Shown: positions 45,001 through 53,558, counted from the stretch's first letter. The stretch: 64,000 nt of DNA from Sweltsa coloradensis (GCA_024449915.1 JAMZAV010001046.1:723211-787210); one strand, 5' to 3'. A program made the numbers and translations. Notes: generated by a model from the sequence alone, not told the origin.

Positions 45001-46187
45001 GTGAAGGGATGAGGACTCAATCAATCCCTTGCATTCGCATTAACGACTGAGATAAACTTAACAAAAAAAAACTTCAATCAGGATTGCCGGTCTCGACGGG
45101 ATTCGAACCCGGGACCTCCTGAATCAGAGTCGCGCGGTCAACTTCATGACTGTTTTAATCATTTATTGCATTTGCAAACAAGATATTTAATTTTAATTAG
45201 TCTCTCTGCATCTCGAATTAAGAATAATTCGATACCTTTTTCTAAATCTAGCAAGCCTAAATTACCATTTAAATTTGAAATATATAAAAATATTCGTTTC
45301 TGCATATTTTTTTTATTTTACCAAAAATTGTACAGATACTTGCCATTATCGGATGATGTTTTACGTGCGTAAAATTATCAGTACGTGAGATTTAATGTTA
45401 TGATAACATGCGATAATATTGGGGATTTTCATTCTGAGCACGATGTTAATTGCACCACAAATCTCAAGATCATTTTTGAGGCAACCTTCATCACTGTTAA
45501 CATAGGCCTAACCATTGACCATAAGTAAATCAAGGGTTTTAGCTGGTGTATCTACTACACAGCTCTTGATTCACTTGCGGCCGTGTGAACGTACATGGCA
45601 CACTATCACATAGAGGATAATATAAGGTACATAATAAAAACAATACAAATAAACTAAACCACATACGAAAAACAAGATATTAATTTACTCCAATAACTCT
45701 TTTAAGTGGAGGGGTTTGATATTTGGGAACTCATCGAGGTAATAACGATAGGCAAGTAGGTATTACAAATATTTCTCCATGAAGTACTACTTTTTGAGGT
45801 CAGTTTCAAAATATGACGTGGAATGGAGATTATTGAGGAGAATACCGCATAAATACTGTGGACTGCTTTATAAAATGTAGGCCCTAATGGACGGAGGAAT
45901 GGTGTGATCGGTCTAGTTGGTGGGATAAGTTCGGTGTTGGAATGTAGACAAAAGTTACTGTTTAAATTGTAGATAAAGAAAGTGAGAATGTATGTGTAAA
46001 TGAACATAATTATGCCACTCAAGCTTAGCTACTGAATCCTGAATCCTCCTCGGTTTGAACGTGTTGTATTTCGCTTACCTCCTCCAATAATGACAGCGTC
46101 GTAATTGCCATTCGGTTCTTTGGCGTCTTGTTTGACCGAGGCAAAGCCTCTCCTTTGGAAGGCGTACTGGCGTATCACAGCTCTCAT
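17905..46187 (-). CDS. PYROXD2: PYROXD2 gene span (spliced, 10 coding exons found)
   Basis: PYROXD2 is an FAD-dependent oxidoreductase of the phytoene desaturase / carotenoid isomerase-like group, located in mitochondria; its substrate is unknown to me. Exons in order: 46187-46079, 38347-38160, 36550-36395, 35142-35024, 34830-34662, 33401-33260, 32761-32566, 31991-31693, 30278-30171, 18096-17905. Together they give about 558 residues; the human protein is 581. Residues 1-20 are basic and lack acids ([20 protein letters not shown]), a mitochondrial presequence. The FAD-binding GGGHNG motif is split by intron 1. The last exon carries the C-terminal flavin motif [15 protein letters not shown]. 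Splice phases match everywhere except exon 3 to exon 4, where about 13 codons plus 2 bases are missing. Introns run from 133 bp (exons 8-7 side excluded) up to 12 kb and are full of mobile elements. Confidence 0.93.
18346..18445. repeat. Tandem duplication, 55-bp unit
   Basis: Two near-identical copies begin with CTCTAAACTAAAGCATGAAT at 18346 and 18401. It lies in PYROXD2 intron 9. It is a short recent duplication with no other feature. Confidence 0.9.
19401..19470 (+). mobile_element. SINE head fragment (tRNA-like)
   Basis: A box B-like GGTTCGAAT near 19434 is followed by CTGGCAACCCTGA. The same GGCAA(T/C)CCTGA wording follows box B in the minus-strand copies at 45064-45150 and 50655-50745. 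Box A is poor and the fragment is short. Confidence 0.4.
19685..19732. repeat. Perfect 32-bp palindrome centred on a CRE
   Basis: 19693-19724 is a perfect palindrome with 16-bp arms and no spacer. Its centre is TGACGTCA, the consensus CREB/ATF site. Outside it, CATCGCC and GGCGATG pair again, extending the structure to about 48 bp. It lies deep in PYROXD2 intron 9. It could be a regulatory site, a cruciform or the core of a short MITE. Confidence 0.9.
20050..20697 (+). mobile_element. Helentron-like element, family A variant
   Basis: Starts TTGGATGAGC and ends with CTCGTCCATCAATGCG, an internal GCGTTCGCGAAGCG and GTAGT. It shares an internal block with the elements at 37615, 40524, 43993 and 61859: TCTCTGAACTTAGA, then AACGGGTGGGGCTACAACG. 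No ORF. The 5' GGATGAGC is repeated in inverse orientation near the 3' end, the subterminal plan of Helentron-associated elements. Confidence 0.65.
22547..26325. mobile_element. 3.8-kb element with 0.9-kb inverted arms
   Basis: The left arm (22550-23434) and right arm (25429-26322) are reverse complements with only scattered differences. They enclose about 2 kb of unique sequence. The tips are TAGTCCGGATGTTAA and its complement, flanked by TTA on both sides (22547-22549, 26323-26325), compatible with a 3-bp TWA target. Each arm also contains, pointing outward, a CTCATCCATCACGCGACAG...AAAGCGTTCGC segment like the 3' end of the Helentron-like copies nearby. The core holds a decayed minus-strand ORF. 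It lies within PYROXD2 intron 9. Confidence 0.85.
23503..24530 (-). pseudogene. Decayed Cys-rich repeat-associated protein
   Basis: Minus-strand fragments in order: [20 protein letters not shown] (about 24440), FHAFSG...[12 protein letters not shown] (24207-23983), then [39 protein letters not shown] and WVPVWTILP (23910-23650). A shifted frame then reads [13 protein letters not shown] (about 23640-23600). This series (TDVLV / HAFTGCDT / LFTKK / PPTK / W-W / Cys-rich tail) is one I associate with a large unnamed family of predicted proteins in invertebrate repeat DNA. Several frameshifts and stops break it. Its biochemical role is unknown to me; it may be a transposon accessory protein. Confidence 0.6.
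26930..27672 (+). mobile_element. Helentron-like family A, complete nested copy
   Basis: 743 bp from TTGGATGAGCGAAGCG to the terminal CTAGT. The 3' end carries GCTCATCCAAC, the inverse of the 5' GGATGAGC, then a short GC-rich segment and TTTTCCTAGT. No ORF of note. It sits inside the copy starting at 26467, so it is the younger of the two. Confidence 0.78.
27766..28741 (-). mobile_element. Helentron-like family B, rearranged copy
   Basis: Minus orientation. The 3' end (ACTAGGAAAACGCTC, 27766) appears twice, at 27766 and 28151, and a plus-oriented 5' part (TTGAGCGAGCGTAGCGAGCG) starts at 27887. The true 5' end is at 28741. So the insert is an original minus copy containing an inverted or duplicated segment. 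The body shares CATGTACATACCACCTAGGC and related words with 29297-29891. Confidence 0.7.
28796..30157 (+). mobile_element. Helentron-like family A copy, interrupted, abutting exon 9
   Basis: Begins TTGGATGAGCG at 28796 and ends CTAGT at 30153-30157, after ACGCTCATCCAACAATGCG. A family B copy (29297-29891) is inserted in it, splitting GAATTAA and TATTCGT of the parent. The right end stops 13 bp from PYROXD2 exon 9. Confidence 0.78.
29297..29891 (+). mobile_element. Helentron-like family B copy
   Basis: Runs from TTGAGCGAGCGTAGCGAGCG to GAGTTTTCCTAGT. The 3' end includes TTGCTCGCTCAAC, the inverse of its start. Internally a 45-bp segment (CTCTCCTATTTTACAAATTT and on) is duplicated at about 29563 and 29739. 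Non-coding. Confidence 0.75.
30171..30278 (-). CDS. PYROXD2: PYROXD2 exon 9
   Basis: Encodes [18 protein letters not shown] and [15 protein letters not shown], 36 codons in phase 0 at both ends. The donor is GTAAAT. Only 13 bp separate this exon from the terminal CTAGT of the mobile element at 28796-30157. Confidence 0.95.
30280..31692. other. PYROXD2 intron 8
   Basis: Contains the SINE at 30884-31239. The rest is AT-rich with no recognised element. The plus-strand frames overlapping exon 8 to the right are antisense shadows. Confidence 0.5.
30884..31239 (+). mobile_element. tRNA-derived SINE
   Basis: Second copy of the family at 7391. It has box B GGTTTGAATCC at 30914-30924 and a colinear body (CACATAATAAAT, TTGTTGATGCTC) ending in GGCTTGGTCCGCTTTAAATT. 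The head upstream of box B is diverged and box A is lost. Confidence 0.75.
31693..31991 (-). CDS. PYROXD2: PYROXD2 exon 8
   Basis: The longest exon. It encodes [49 protein letters not shown] and [13 protein letters not shown], all colinear with human PYROXD2. The acceptor is TTCACAG and the donor GTAATT; the exon ends in phase 0. Confidence 0.95.
32566..32761 (-). CDS. PYROXD2: PYROXD2 exon 7
   Basis: Starts AVSRILVDD after TTGTAG and includes [10 protein letters not shown] and SPVTKIN, both conserved in the family. It is 65 codons plus one base and the donor is GTATGT. Confidence 0.93.
33260..33401 (-). CDS. PYROXD2: PYROXD2 exon 6
   Basis: Encodes [20 protein letters not shown] and [13 protein letters not shown], the conserved HHVMG...GGMG block. 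The acceptor is TTTACTAG and the donor GTGAGT. Phases agree with both neighbours. Confidence 0.95.
33402..34661. other. PYROXD2 intron 5
   Basis: AT-rich, no gene. It holds only a 3'-end SINE fragment at about 34222-34296. Introns 6 and 7 (32762-33259 and 31992-32565) likewise show nothing recognisable. Confidence 0.5.
34222..34296 (+). mobile_element. SINE 3'-end fragment
   Basis: GACCATTGTTTGCGAGTCGATG then AACAGGGTTGGCTCGATTCAC match the 3' 75 bp of the SINEs at 7391 and 30884. The 5' part is absent. Confidence 0.6.
34662..34830 (-). CDS. PYROXD2: PYROXD2 exon 5
   Basis: Encodes the highly conserved [18 protein letters not shown] followed by YSPGSG. The acceptor is ATTAAG and the donor GTTAGT, ending in phase 2. 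The [18 protein letters not shown] stretch is nearly identical to the human protein. Confidence 0.93.
35024..35142 (-). CDS. PYROXD2: PYROXD2 exon 4 (after an unlocated linker)
   Basis: Acceptor TTGCAG, then [20 protein letters not shown] to WQKPQLRKA, matching the family segment around IDPLLD. The exon starts needing two bases from the previous exon, whereas exon 3 ends in phase 0. A short exon of about 41-44 bp is therefore expected between them. The donor is GTAAAA. Confidence 0.85.
35143..36394. other. PYROXD2 intron(s) 3, expected to hide a short exon
   Basis: I scanned the minus strand by eye for a 41-44 bp exon encoding a PKYEE-like linker and found no convincing one. No mobile element was recognised either. 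The sequence is simple AT-rich DNA. Confidence 0.4.
36395..36550 (-). CDS. PYROXD2: PYROXD2 exon 3
   Basis: Encodes [17 protein letters not shown] and [20 protein letters not shown], colinear with the human protein. The acceptor is CACCCAAG and the donor GTATAT is weak. Reading through the donor gives V-Y-I-F and a stop. The exon is 156 bp and starts and ends in phase 0. The next residues expected from the family (a PKYEE-like segment) are not found. Confidence 0.92.
36551..38159. other. PYROXD2 intron 2
   Basis: Besides the transposon fragment at 37615-37926, there is a weak tRNA-like stretch at 37076-37150 (TGACTCGTTGGTCC, then a poor box B) that may be an eroded SINE. Nothing else was recognised. 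Confidence 0.4.
37615..37926 (-). mobile_element. Helentron-like family A variant, 5' half
   Basis: Minus orientation. The 5' end GGATGAGCGAAGCGAAGAC (reverse of 37908-37926) is followed by the internal words shared with 20050-20697, down to the CCAAACCGGGTGGGGCTACA block. The 3' half with the CTAGT end is missing. Confidence 0.65.
38160..38347 (-). CDS. PYROXD2: PYROXD2 exon 2
   Basis: The acceptor TTTCAG is followed by GTCACAATGGG, completing [15 protein letters not shown]. It continues with [20 protein letters not shown] and [20 protein letters not shown], nearly identical to vertebrate PYROXD2. The ERR segment holds the acidic residue that contacts the FAD ribose in this fold. The donor is GTAAGT and the exon ends in phase 0. 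A hAT element starts 32 bp upstream of this exon. Confidence 0.95.
38372..40212 (+). mobile_element. hAT transposon with transposase relic
   Basis: The element body is 38380-40204. The termini CAGTGGCGTAGCCAG and CTGGCTACGCCACTG are perfect inverted repeats, flanked by the identical octamer CAGTGCTA (38372-38379, 40205-40212). The right part encodes a broken hAT dimerisation domain. The copy is 1.8 kb, so most of the transposase is deleted. It sits in PYROXD2 intron 1, its left edge 32 bp from exon 2. Confidence 0.93.
39780..39975 (+). pseudogene. hAT transposase C-terminal relic
   Basis: The frame at 39781 reads [20 protein letters not shown] then RSTM and a stop. A shifted frame continues [20 protein letters not shown] and [16 protein letters not shown]. 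These match the two halves of the hAT-family dimerisation region (AERSFS...K...RSTM; RL..L.LL.IE...). One in-frame stop and one frameshift are evident. Confidence 0.8.
40524..41130 (+). mobile_element. Helentron-like family A variant, degraded
   Basis: GAACGAAGACTTCAATTTCACGA at the left, then the block with TCTCTACC, CTGAACTTAGA, GGGTGGGGCTAACAACG and ACATTAAGGTTAATGG, colinear with 20050-20697. Terminal motifs are eroded, so edges are approximate. It lies in PYROXD2 intron 1. Confidence 0.6.
41787..41813. repeat. (AAAT)n microsatellite
   Basis: Five or six AAAT units after GTGACGTTA. A similar tail after TACGTTA is seen near 59280-59296, which could mark 3' ends of one LINE family, but no LINE body was found beside either. 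Confidence 0.8.
41867..42420. mobile_element. Possible eroded hAT MITE
   Basis: GGGGAAGGAACTTTTCTAATGA and further GGAAC/GTTCC words resemble the elements at 613 and 4795. At the right edge GGGGAAGTTCTTTTTTTGCA ends in GTGTGTCCCACTTC. Termini and target duplication are not clear. Confidence 0.35.
42946..43018 (-). mobile_element. tRNA-like SINE head
   Basis: On the minus strand, box A TAGCATGGTGG and box B GGTTCAAACCC (42949-42959) are correctly spaced. The acceptor arms do not pair well, so a functional tRNA is unlikely. It may be a third SINE type. Confidence 0.45.
43993..44335 (+). mobile_element. Helentron-like family A variant, 5' part
   Basis: TTGATAAGCGTGGCGAAGAC followed by colinear family words (GTCTGTTCGCTCTCTACC, TCTCTGAACTTAGA). 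It is cut at 44335 by the complete copy that follows, so this one is older. Confidence 0.6.
44336..44926 (-). mobile_element. Helentron-like family A copy
   Basis: Minus orientation. ACTAGGAAAACGCTTAAGTC at the left is the inverted 3' end and CGCTACGCTCATCCAA at the right is the inverted 5' end. It is 591 bp and non-coding. The inverse subterminal GGATGAGCG near its 3' end is intact. Confidence 0.78.
45064..45150 (-). mobile_element. SINE head (tRNA-like)
   Basis: On the minus strand GGTCCCGGGTTCGAATCCCG (box B at 45110-45098) is followed by GGCAATCCTGATTGAAG and a T-run. The same 3' continuation occurs at 50655-50745. The 5' side with box A is poor. Confidence 0.55.
45170..46078. other. PYROXD2 intron 1, proximal end
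   Basis: AT-rich, no element recognised. The rest of intron 1 (40213-45063) between listed elements also shows no gene; it includes homopolymer G and C runs near 42061 and 44220. Confidence 0.45.
46079..46187 (-). CDS. PYROXD2: PYROXD2 exon 1
   Basis: The start ATG is at 46187-46185 with G at -3. The exon encodes a basic mitochondrial targeting segment, then [14 protein letters not shown], the beta strand and first glycines of the Rossmann FAD-binding fold. The donor is GTAAG and the exon ends in phase 1 within the third glycine codon. Confidence 0.9.
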
Positions 46188-48522
46188 TACTGTCGTTATC
46201 TCGCACTAGCTGTTGTCTCTCGAACAGCATCAACTTGTATAGTCTTGACTGGTCTGACGGAGATAAGAGTGTGGCGTCGGAAGATAACCTCTGCTGTCTC
46301 GCTAGCAATAACATTTTGGAGGTTTGAGGAGTCTCACAACGAAATTACCAACAAATCAGAGCGACAATTGAGTCATTGACATTTGACATTATTTACCAAG
46401 GATCCTAGAGGTTGACACTCAACAGAAAAGTTATCATAGTCAATTCACACAGTATTTTTTTTTATAATTCCACTGCCTTCTAGATGCTACTCGTGGCTCC
46501 TCGTAGCAACTAGAGAACCTGGATCTTTTTAACTACGAGTAGCATCTAGGAAGCACCTGGCAGAAAGTATAGAATTATTTCTCTATGGTATAGAATTTGC
46601 CAGCAAGCGCACAACTACTCTGATGTGCCATCACAACTGGGAACACGCCATCCCACGTTCCCGTTTCCGTAATTGCAATCATAATTTAAGTTTTAACTTT
46701 ATATGAATCAATGCTAATTGAGACGATGAGTTGTGATAGTTCAGTTGAGAATCACAATTACACATATCCATGCCAAATTGGTAAAGTGTGTAAAGTATGC
46801 CTACAGACAATATTTCACTTCCTAAACACTGTTATCTGTGGTGTAAAGTGCCTTTTGTAAAAAACAAAAAAACAAAAACAAAATGTTCCTATATTATTTA
46901 AGTTTATGGCCTTCCTAAAAAAAAAAACGGTTACTTTGAACCCTAGGGCTGTCCAAATATCCGAAATGGGGGAAAATAATGATTTTTCCGTTTGGCACAA
47001 GAAAGGTGCAAATTGGGACTAGAATAATTTTAAATTTTCCGCTCTTTTACAAGAACCACCAGACCAGACCACTGACCAGTGCTTTGGACCACTGCCTCCA
47101 AGCATCGAAGAAGCAGTGCTTTGAACGCAGCCATGGGGTCCTTTACCGTAAGATATTTTGAGGGTGGTCTTGATGTGAAAGAGCGAAAACATTTAAAATT
47201 TTGCACACAAGAAAAATATCTTATTGCAATTTGTTACTATTTCTACCACTATTTTGAGCTAATTAATGCCCTCATTAAATGTAGCATACCTAAATTTAGA
47301 CTTGCATCCAAACCGTATGAGCCACCTCTGCGGATTTGTTTCCCAACCGAATGAGCCGGAGCCTCCTCGTACGGTTGTTCTGAGACAAGGGGGAAATGAG
47401 GGTATTAATATTTTAACTTACTTGAGTATTGAGTTTGGCAGCTCAAAAAGTTTACCTATATCGCAGGTTATATATTGGCTTTTTGATCTAATAATTACAC
47501 TGATTTCTCACCCGTAGTGTGTAGGCCACTACTACACAAAAACAAAACATTTAGTGGCGCATTGTCACTTCAATCATATTCATACCGCACAGTCGCACAC
47601 TCGGCGTATTTTTTGCAATGACATGAAAAACATTTTTTCCTGAGGATACCCACTGTTGGGTACACACACGGTACACTCAAGTTTGCGACTCTCATTTTTT
47701 AAATGATCATTGGTTTATTAGTACGTAAAGATTACAGTTTTTTTAAATCATACAAACCCACAAAACCATCCGTTGGAGCACATACGATTAGGGCGCTGGC
47801 GTGGCACTGCAAGGACGTGGTTTGAAGTTTTTTTGTAATCGTCCTTCATCGTCAACCATCACCACTCATCGTATCGAATAGCCTTAGTACATTGATAGAG
47901 ACGTTAATTAAAGGGGCTATTACCCCAAAAAATTATTTTTTACCACATAAGCTATAGCATATACTACACTAAAATGACCGTTTAAAAAATTATATCTTGT
48001 AACTGTGATTTTACACGACTTTTTTCAGTTTTTAAATCATAAAATTGGCGAAAATTGGCGTTTTGGGGAATTTCGTAAATGGGCTTTAACCTGCTTGTGT
48101 TATGTTCCACAACAGCACCGTACCAATCCAAAATGACCCTTTACAACATCGTGTCTTGAAACTGTGCAGAAATATACACTAAAACACTAAAAAATGTGGA
48201 TTCCAAAACCACGCCCCTTCTTGGTAATCAGCATATTTTGACCGAACCAACCGAACTTGTCCAAATTACAAAACAAAATATAGCGGATTTACAGAAAAGG
48301 TTATCGCGTACGTCAAAAATGGCCAATATTTTTGTGTATCAAAATCCTCCAAGGACATGGGACATAAAGATTGTCCCCGAGTTATTTCTTATGAGATTTT
48401 TTTGCTCGAAAATAACCAAGTTTGACAATTTTTTGCGGGGTCTTGGTGGCCCCAATAATTTAAAATTCATAACTAGTTAGTATGAATGAAATATATTTTT
48501 TGTGTAGCGGGTGAACAAATCA
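46188..48522. other. PYROXD2 upstream region
   Basis: The first 300 bp must include the PYROXD2 5' UTR and promoter. I see no TATA box at a convincing position. A hairpin lies at 46477-46552. Near 46945 CTAGGGCTGTCCAAATATCC resembles a DNA transposon terminus, but no partner was found. The ORF at 48196-48480 shows no domain. Confidence 0.4.
46477..46552. repeat. Inverted repeat upstream of PYROXD2
   Basis: The left arm CTTCTAGATGCTACTCGT and right arm ACGAGTAGCATCTAGGAAG pair over 18 bp with one bulge, with a spacer of about 39 bp. It lies 290 bp upstream of the start codon. It may be a tiny MITE or a promoter structure. Confidence 0.85.
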
Positions 48523-49299
48523 TTGGATGAGCGTAGCGAGCGTAGCGAGCGAAGCGAAGATTCCATTTCACTACACTGGAGAAAAAAATCCGGAATGTTT
48601 TTTTTTCTTTCTTTCTGTATTTTTGTCTGTTTGTCCGCACGATTCCGGCTAAACCGATACTCCAATTGAGATGAAATTTTCTGGAGGCCTTCGAAATCTC
48701 TGAACTTAGAACTGCCACGTTTTTGAGCGTAATCGGAAAAATATTTCTCATGAAAATCGCAATTTTACGATTTTTTTCGATTTTTAAAAATTTCTTCGAC
48801 TTATAACACCTACATGCTTTATCTGATTTTAATGATTTTTGCTCAGGACCTTAATTTTATAAATTAAGATATTCGTGTGAAATTTGAGCGCAATTGAAAA
48901 AAACAATTTATCATAAAAATTGAAATTTTACGGGTTTTTTCTTTTTTTTAACAATTTTTTGACTTATAACACCTACATGCTTTATCCGATTGTAATGATT
49001 TTTTCACAGAACCCTTATTTTATGAATTAATAGATAAGTGTTAAATTTGAGCGCAATCGAGAAATTATTTCTTATAAAAATCGCAATTTTACGATTTTTT
49101 TCTTTTTTAACAATTTCAATTAATTTTTAAAAATTAAAAAATTAAAGTTATTTTTTTATTTAATTTAATTTAATTAAAAAAAATTCAACTAAGTAATGAT
49201 TTTTCCACAGAACAACAGAAAATCCGCATAATACATGGCAGCTCAACGCACCAATTACGCTCATCCACACACGCGGCGGGACTTAAGCGTTTTCCTAGT
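48523..49299 (+). mobile_element. Helentron-like family A, complete copy
   Basis: 777 bp from TTGGATGAGCGTAGCGAGCG to GCGTTTTCCTAGT. Near the 3' end come ACGCTCATCC and then ACACGCGGCGGGACTTAAGCG. This is the best-preserved full copy outside the nest. No ORF. Confidence 0.82.
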
Positions 49300-50388
49300 A
49301 TAAATCCACAAAGTCTAGAAAAGTCTTGACTGTGGAATAATACAAGACACGCAATACACAAACAACATAATAATACATAACAAAACGACAGGAATAAACC
49401 AAAATAACTTTGGTCGTTCCTCAAGAGAATTAATATAAATATTTACGAGTATAAAAAGATACATTTGTATCATAAATGAAAGAAAAGAAAAGAAGAATAA
49501 AAAGTTCAAAACATTTGGGGCTCAAATCTAATTAACAAAATCCAATCTTTGATCTCAAATGTAACATAAATATTGATCATCAGGCAGGTTATTAAATTCA
49601 ACAGGAATTACGTACTGAAACCCTGAGACACACGTATACCGCTGGCCAAGGTTCCCTGAGGGATCTCAAACCAACGAATACAAAATGTGAAACCATTAAA
49701 CTGGGAAAAAACAAATAGAAAAAGAAGTATTGAATCCAGCTATGATCCCGGGGCGGCGAAGCCCCCCCGGGAATAAATTGACCACATGCAATATTCCTTC
49801 ATTTTTCAAATAATGTCACTTTGCCGTTTTTGAAAGGGCACGAACATAATATCGCTTTGAAGGTTGTTAAGGTTTATGTTTGTTACTGTAATCAAATAGG
49901 CAGACCCTACGAAAAACGTGTGGGCAACTCACGAGGTCAAGAACTAGATTTGTAAATGTATGGTCATTTGAAGGGTTCCGACTTCTGCTTAGCCCTTGAG
50001 AGGATATGCACTTGCAGGACTGATACAGATGCAGTATGTTGGTTAAATGGTCAGTGTACTTTTCGATGCGAAAACACTATTATCAGGTAACCAATGCGTA
50101 GGCATCCTGTAAAAGGAGGGGTCAACGCAGTTTTTCTTGTATATTAGGCTAAAAACTGATACTTGCTTCCTATTAGTCGAATTTTACAAAATCGTGCTGT
50201 GATTGGTAAAAAAAAACTGTTTTTCATCCTGTTTGGAAAATATTGTATTTGTTTTCGTTTCTAATATGACCGTTTTGTGAATCTAGCGGTTTGAAGGTAA
50301 AATCTAGCGGATATTTAGGAAATTTTAGCGTCCACAACACACAAAATCTACATTATTTTGGTATTGCGTTCAGACTACAACTTTTTTC

Positions 50389-50480
50389 TAAAACGCACCA
50401 AACGCACTCTAAAAACCTGATTTTCAAAATTTTCGCCTGCGCCGCTATTGTTGGGGGGCTTCCAACCCCCCCCGTGCTTG
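50389..50480 (+). mobile_element. Fragment of the hAT family at 11989
   Basis: TAAAACGCACCAAACGC, then TCAAAATTTTCGCCTGC and CGCTATTGTTGGGGGGCT, match 13068-13145 inside the hAT element at 11989-13245. Termini are absent. Confidence 0.65.
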
Positions 50481-50654
50481 GTCCCTATGTAATACCCCCG
50501 GAATCTTAAATAGCCCCCCCGGGATGAAAAGTCTGAATTCAAGACTGAGAAAAAGTGTAACGAATGGGATAAAAAGACCATAATTGTGATTGTAACGATT
50601 GTACCAGAGTTATAGTAGAGTATACAGAAAACCTCGGAAAAAACCTTCTGAGTT

Positions 50655-50745
50655 TCATTCAATCAGGATTGCCGGTGGTAGGGTTCGAACCCGCTTCCTC
50701 CCGAATCATGGTCTCGCGATTAGGTATGAGCTACGCCTGTCGATA
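50655..50745 (-). mobile_element. SINE head (tRNA-like)
   Basis: The minus strand shows GGCGTAGCTCATACC (box A region), AGCGGGTTCGAACCC (box B at 50692-50681) and GGCAATCCTGATTGAA. It is the best-preserved head of this second SINE family. The tRNA cloverleaf is incomplete. Confidence 0.6.
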
Positions 50746-52218
50746 ACAAATGCAGGAGAAATAGGTTTCAAATATGGGCTTATATAAGTTGTGGCTCTTG
50801 GTAGTCAGTCGACTACAAAAAAATTTGCGTACGTATTTGTTTAGTATATCTTCCATCAGCTTAACGTTGTAGATATTTGAACACAGGATTAATGTTATCT
50901 CCTTTTTATATTCATATGAATAGAGGCATATATGGGCCTACTCAATCGCAATGCTATTTATTTCTTATGGTAGATTTTTACCGAAGGGATCTAACTCCAA
51001 TAAGACTAAGTAAGTAGTTAAGACTTTTCCCATGTCGTGGCGAACCCAATTATTTGCACTCGGGAGCGACTGAGCGAAGCTCCCCAGTTCCCTGTCCGTA
51101 TGTGCGTGTATCACGTCTCATGATAAAAACCTAACACGAACTCTGATTCACATGCGTTTCTGTTGACACACAAGGATGCTACAACATGGATTAGGTGTCT
51201 CTTGGGCCGAGGGTGCCGAACAAGCATTTTTAAAACTCGTCCGTACTTGGCACCTCCACCAAGGATTTCAATACACGGTACGGTTTTATCTGTGAGTTTT
51301 TCTTCGACTTCCTGATGATTAATTTGCTTCGCTCCCTATTATTTTGTGTACTCGTACCCGTGCTCGTTTCAAGTTAATTATCTGATTATAAACAAAATCG
51401 AGATTTATTTGTACTCGCGGATAAATACTCTATAATTATTTAAGTCCTCGCAAACGATGTAACTATATACATACATATGAATTGGCTTGGAGATGACGCT
51501 CGAGACTCGGTAGGTTAGGTTTTTATTTTATTTTATTCGGTAGGTCATTGGTTCGATGCCGGCCGCCGTCAATCCGTATGTGAAGGTTTTCCTCTGCCAT
51601 AGGGAGAGAGGACAAGAGGTCAGTTGTTTAATATTTTACACGTGTAAGTATCTACGTAAATCCAAATACACCAAGCCACCATTAAAAACCATCTTTAGAT
51701 ACGAAATGCATCTTCACACCCACTCCGTGTGTAAAGAATGAAGATTGCTTGTCTAGTGCCCCACATAGACGGAACACGCTTTAATTTCATTTTCTATTTA
51801 AACATTGCAGTACTTTACATACAGATAACCATAGTTTTTTTTATAGCTTTGGCCCTACACAACAATATTGCATAAGAATGATACACAAAAATTATAAAAC
51901 ATGGCAAAATTACAGTTCCTTTTGTATATCGAAGGGGAGGAAATGGGCATATGAATATGGTTTTCGTGCGAATAGTGCAGGTGATGGAAATATGCAGCTG
52001 TTGGCATAGAGGGTGGGTATACAGTAGACAGACCCAGTAGACGAAACGATTTTGTTCGTCATGGTCAGTGGTATTTCTAGAAGGGGGGACAACCCCCCCC
52101 CCCCCTTTTGCCCAAAAAAGTGTGTGAAGTGCACTTTAAAATTTCAATGGAGAATATAGAATAACTGTTTTATCGCAATACTAAAGGCAAATTACCATCT
52201 GACCAAAAGAGGATTTTA

Positions 52219-52475
52219 GTAGATACAAGTTGGTTATTGTGATAAATGCACAGATTTTCACCAAAATGTCCTTGAAAGAGATAACTTTTAGATATAAACA
52301 GTAGATAAAAAGTTGGTGATGCTTTAAAAAGCACAGATTTTCAACAAAATGACCTTAAAAGAGAAACATTTTGGATTAAAAACAGGATGTTATAGTAGAT
52401 AAAAAGTTGGTTATTGTGATGCTTTAAAACGCACAGATTTTCATCAATAATCCTTGAAGAAGAAGAAATTTTTCC
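52219..52475. repeat. Three-copy tandem repeat, 80-95 bp unit
   Basis: Units start GTAGATA(C/A)AAGTTGG at 52219, and GTAGATAAAAAGTTGG at 52301 and 52395. Each contains GCACAGATTTTCA and a CCTT(G/A)AA segment. Unit lengths differ by indels of about 12 bp. Non-coding. Confidence 0.85.
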
Positions 52476-53558
52476 GGGGGCACACCCTCCACTTAGCATT
52501 CGGTACATCTATGAAATAATTGGTTGAACCTCCCCCTTCATGAATTCCTGGATACGCTTCTGGTCGTGGTACCATAGATTGGAAGCAGCTAGTTGCACGG
52601 CAGCCTCTCAAGTGGTCCGGACTCCAGGGTCAACGTTCTAGAAAACATTTCGTTTACGATGAATATATTAGTTTGTAAATAACTATTATAGTAAAATAAT
52701 AAAATAATCGAGTCGGCGTATGGACCATGGTACAAACAATTAACCAACAACACGCGTAAAATATTATCTGTCAATCCCTGGTTTATTGACGTAAGTGTTT
52801 CCGTTTCGGCGTTATCTTATAAGTTTTTAGTTTATGATATTGATACTGAAAACTGCTTATAGCCCGTAAACGTGAAGCACTGTGCAAACATTCTTTGGGC
52901 GGGATTATGTAATACCTACTAGGTAATATTACATTGAACCTGTTTCTAAACTACCTACTGACTCACTCCCACTATTTATGCAAATATATGCTACTGCTTT
53001 ACAAAAGAACAAAGAGATAATGCTATTGACAAAGTGTGTTTTGTAAATGTGGGGGGAGGCGGTACGCACCGATTAATGCTTATTAAAATTGTGTGCGTAT
53101 AAATCTGCAATATCCGGGGAGAGAAATCCTCTACACATTTTTATCACGTCAACGCGCATGACATGAGTTATGCATTACTAAATAACAAAATCTGCATAAT
53201 AATTTAAAAGTCATTTATCATCGGTGTCAAAGAATTATTACCGGTACCATACCTTCAATGATTGCTCACTTTGAGGTACTATAAATAATTCTGTTGATAA
53301 AACACGGTAATTGATTTATACACAAGATATCTGAAAAACATATGAATGTGAATGATACTCTATCAATTAACATTCTTTCTTAAAAGTAGAAGATAAATAC
53401 TCGTTTAACTGAGTCCAAACAACGCGTGCTCTCAACCAGCATAATTATTATCCATTGAGCTAGAACAACAGTTAATGTACGTAATGTTTGTGAAAAGGCT
53501 GATACGTTCAGTTGGTAACCTTGTAAGTGAGGTATCGTCACCTCTTCTCGCCTCTCTG

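Larger units (their letters stand above)
49300..53558. other. Intergenic
   Basis: No gene recognised. It holds a hAT fragment (50389), a SINE head (50655) and a tandem array (52219). Poly-C and poly-G runs flank some sections (50465, 52089). The ORF at 51556-51741 has no recognisable domain. Confidence 0.45.

Noticed and set aside
45090..45150. Possible tRNA gene on the minus strand
   Set aside because: Box B is excellent, but the acceptor stem does not pair and box A is poor; the same 3' continuation recurs elsewhere, so it is a SINE head.
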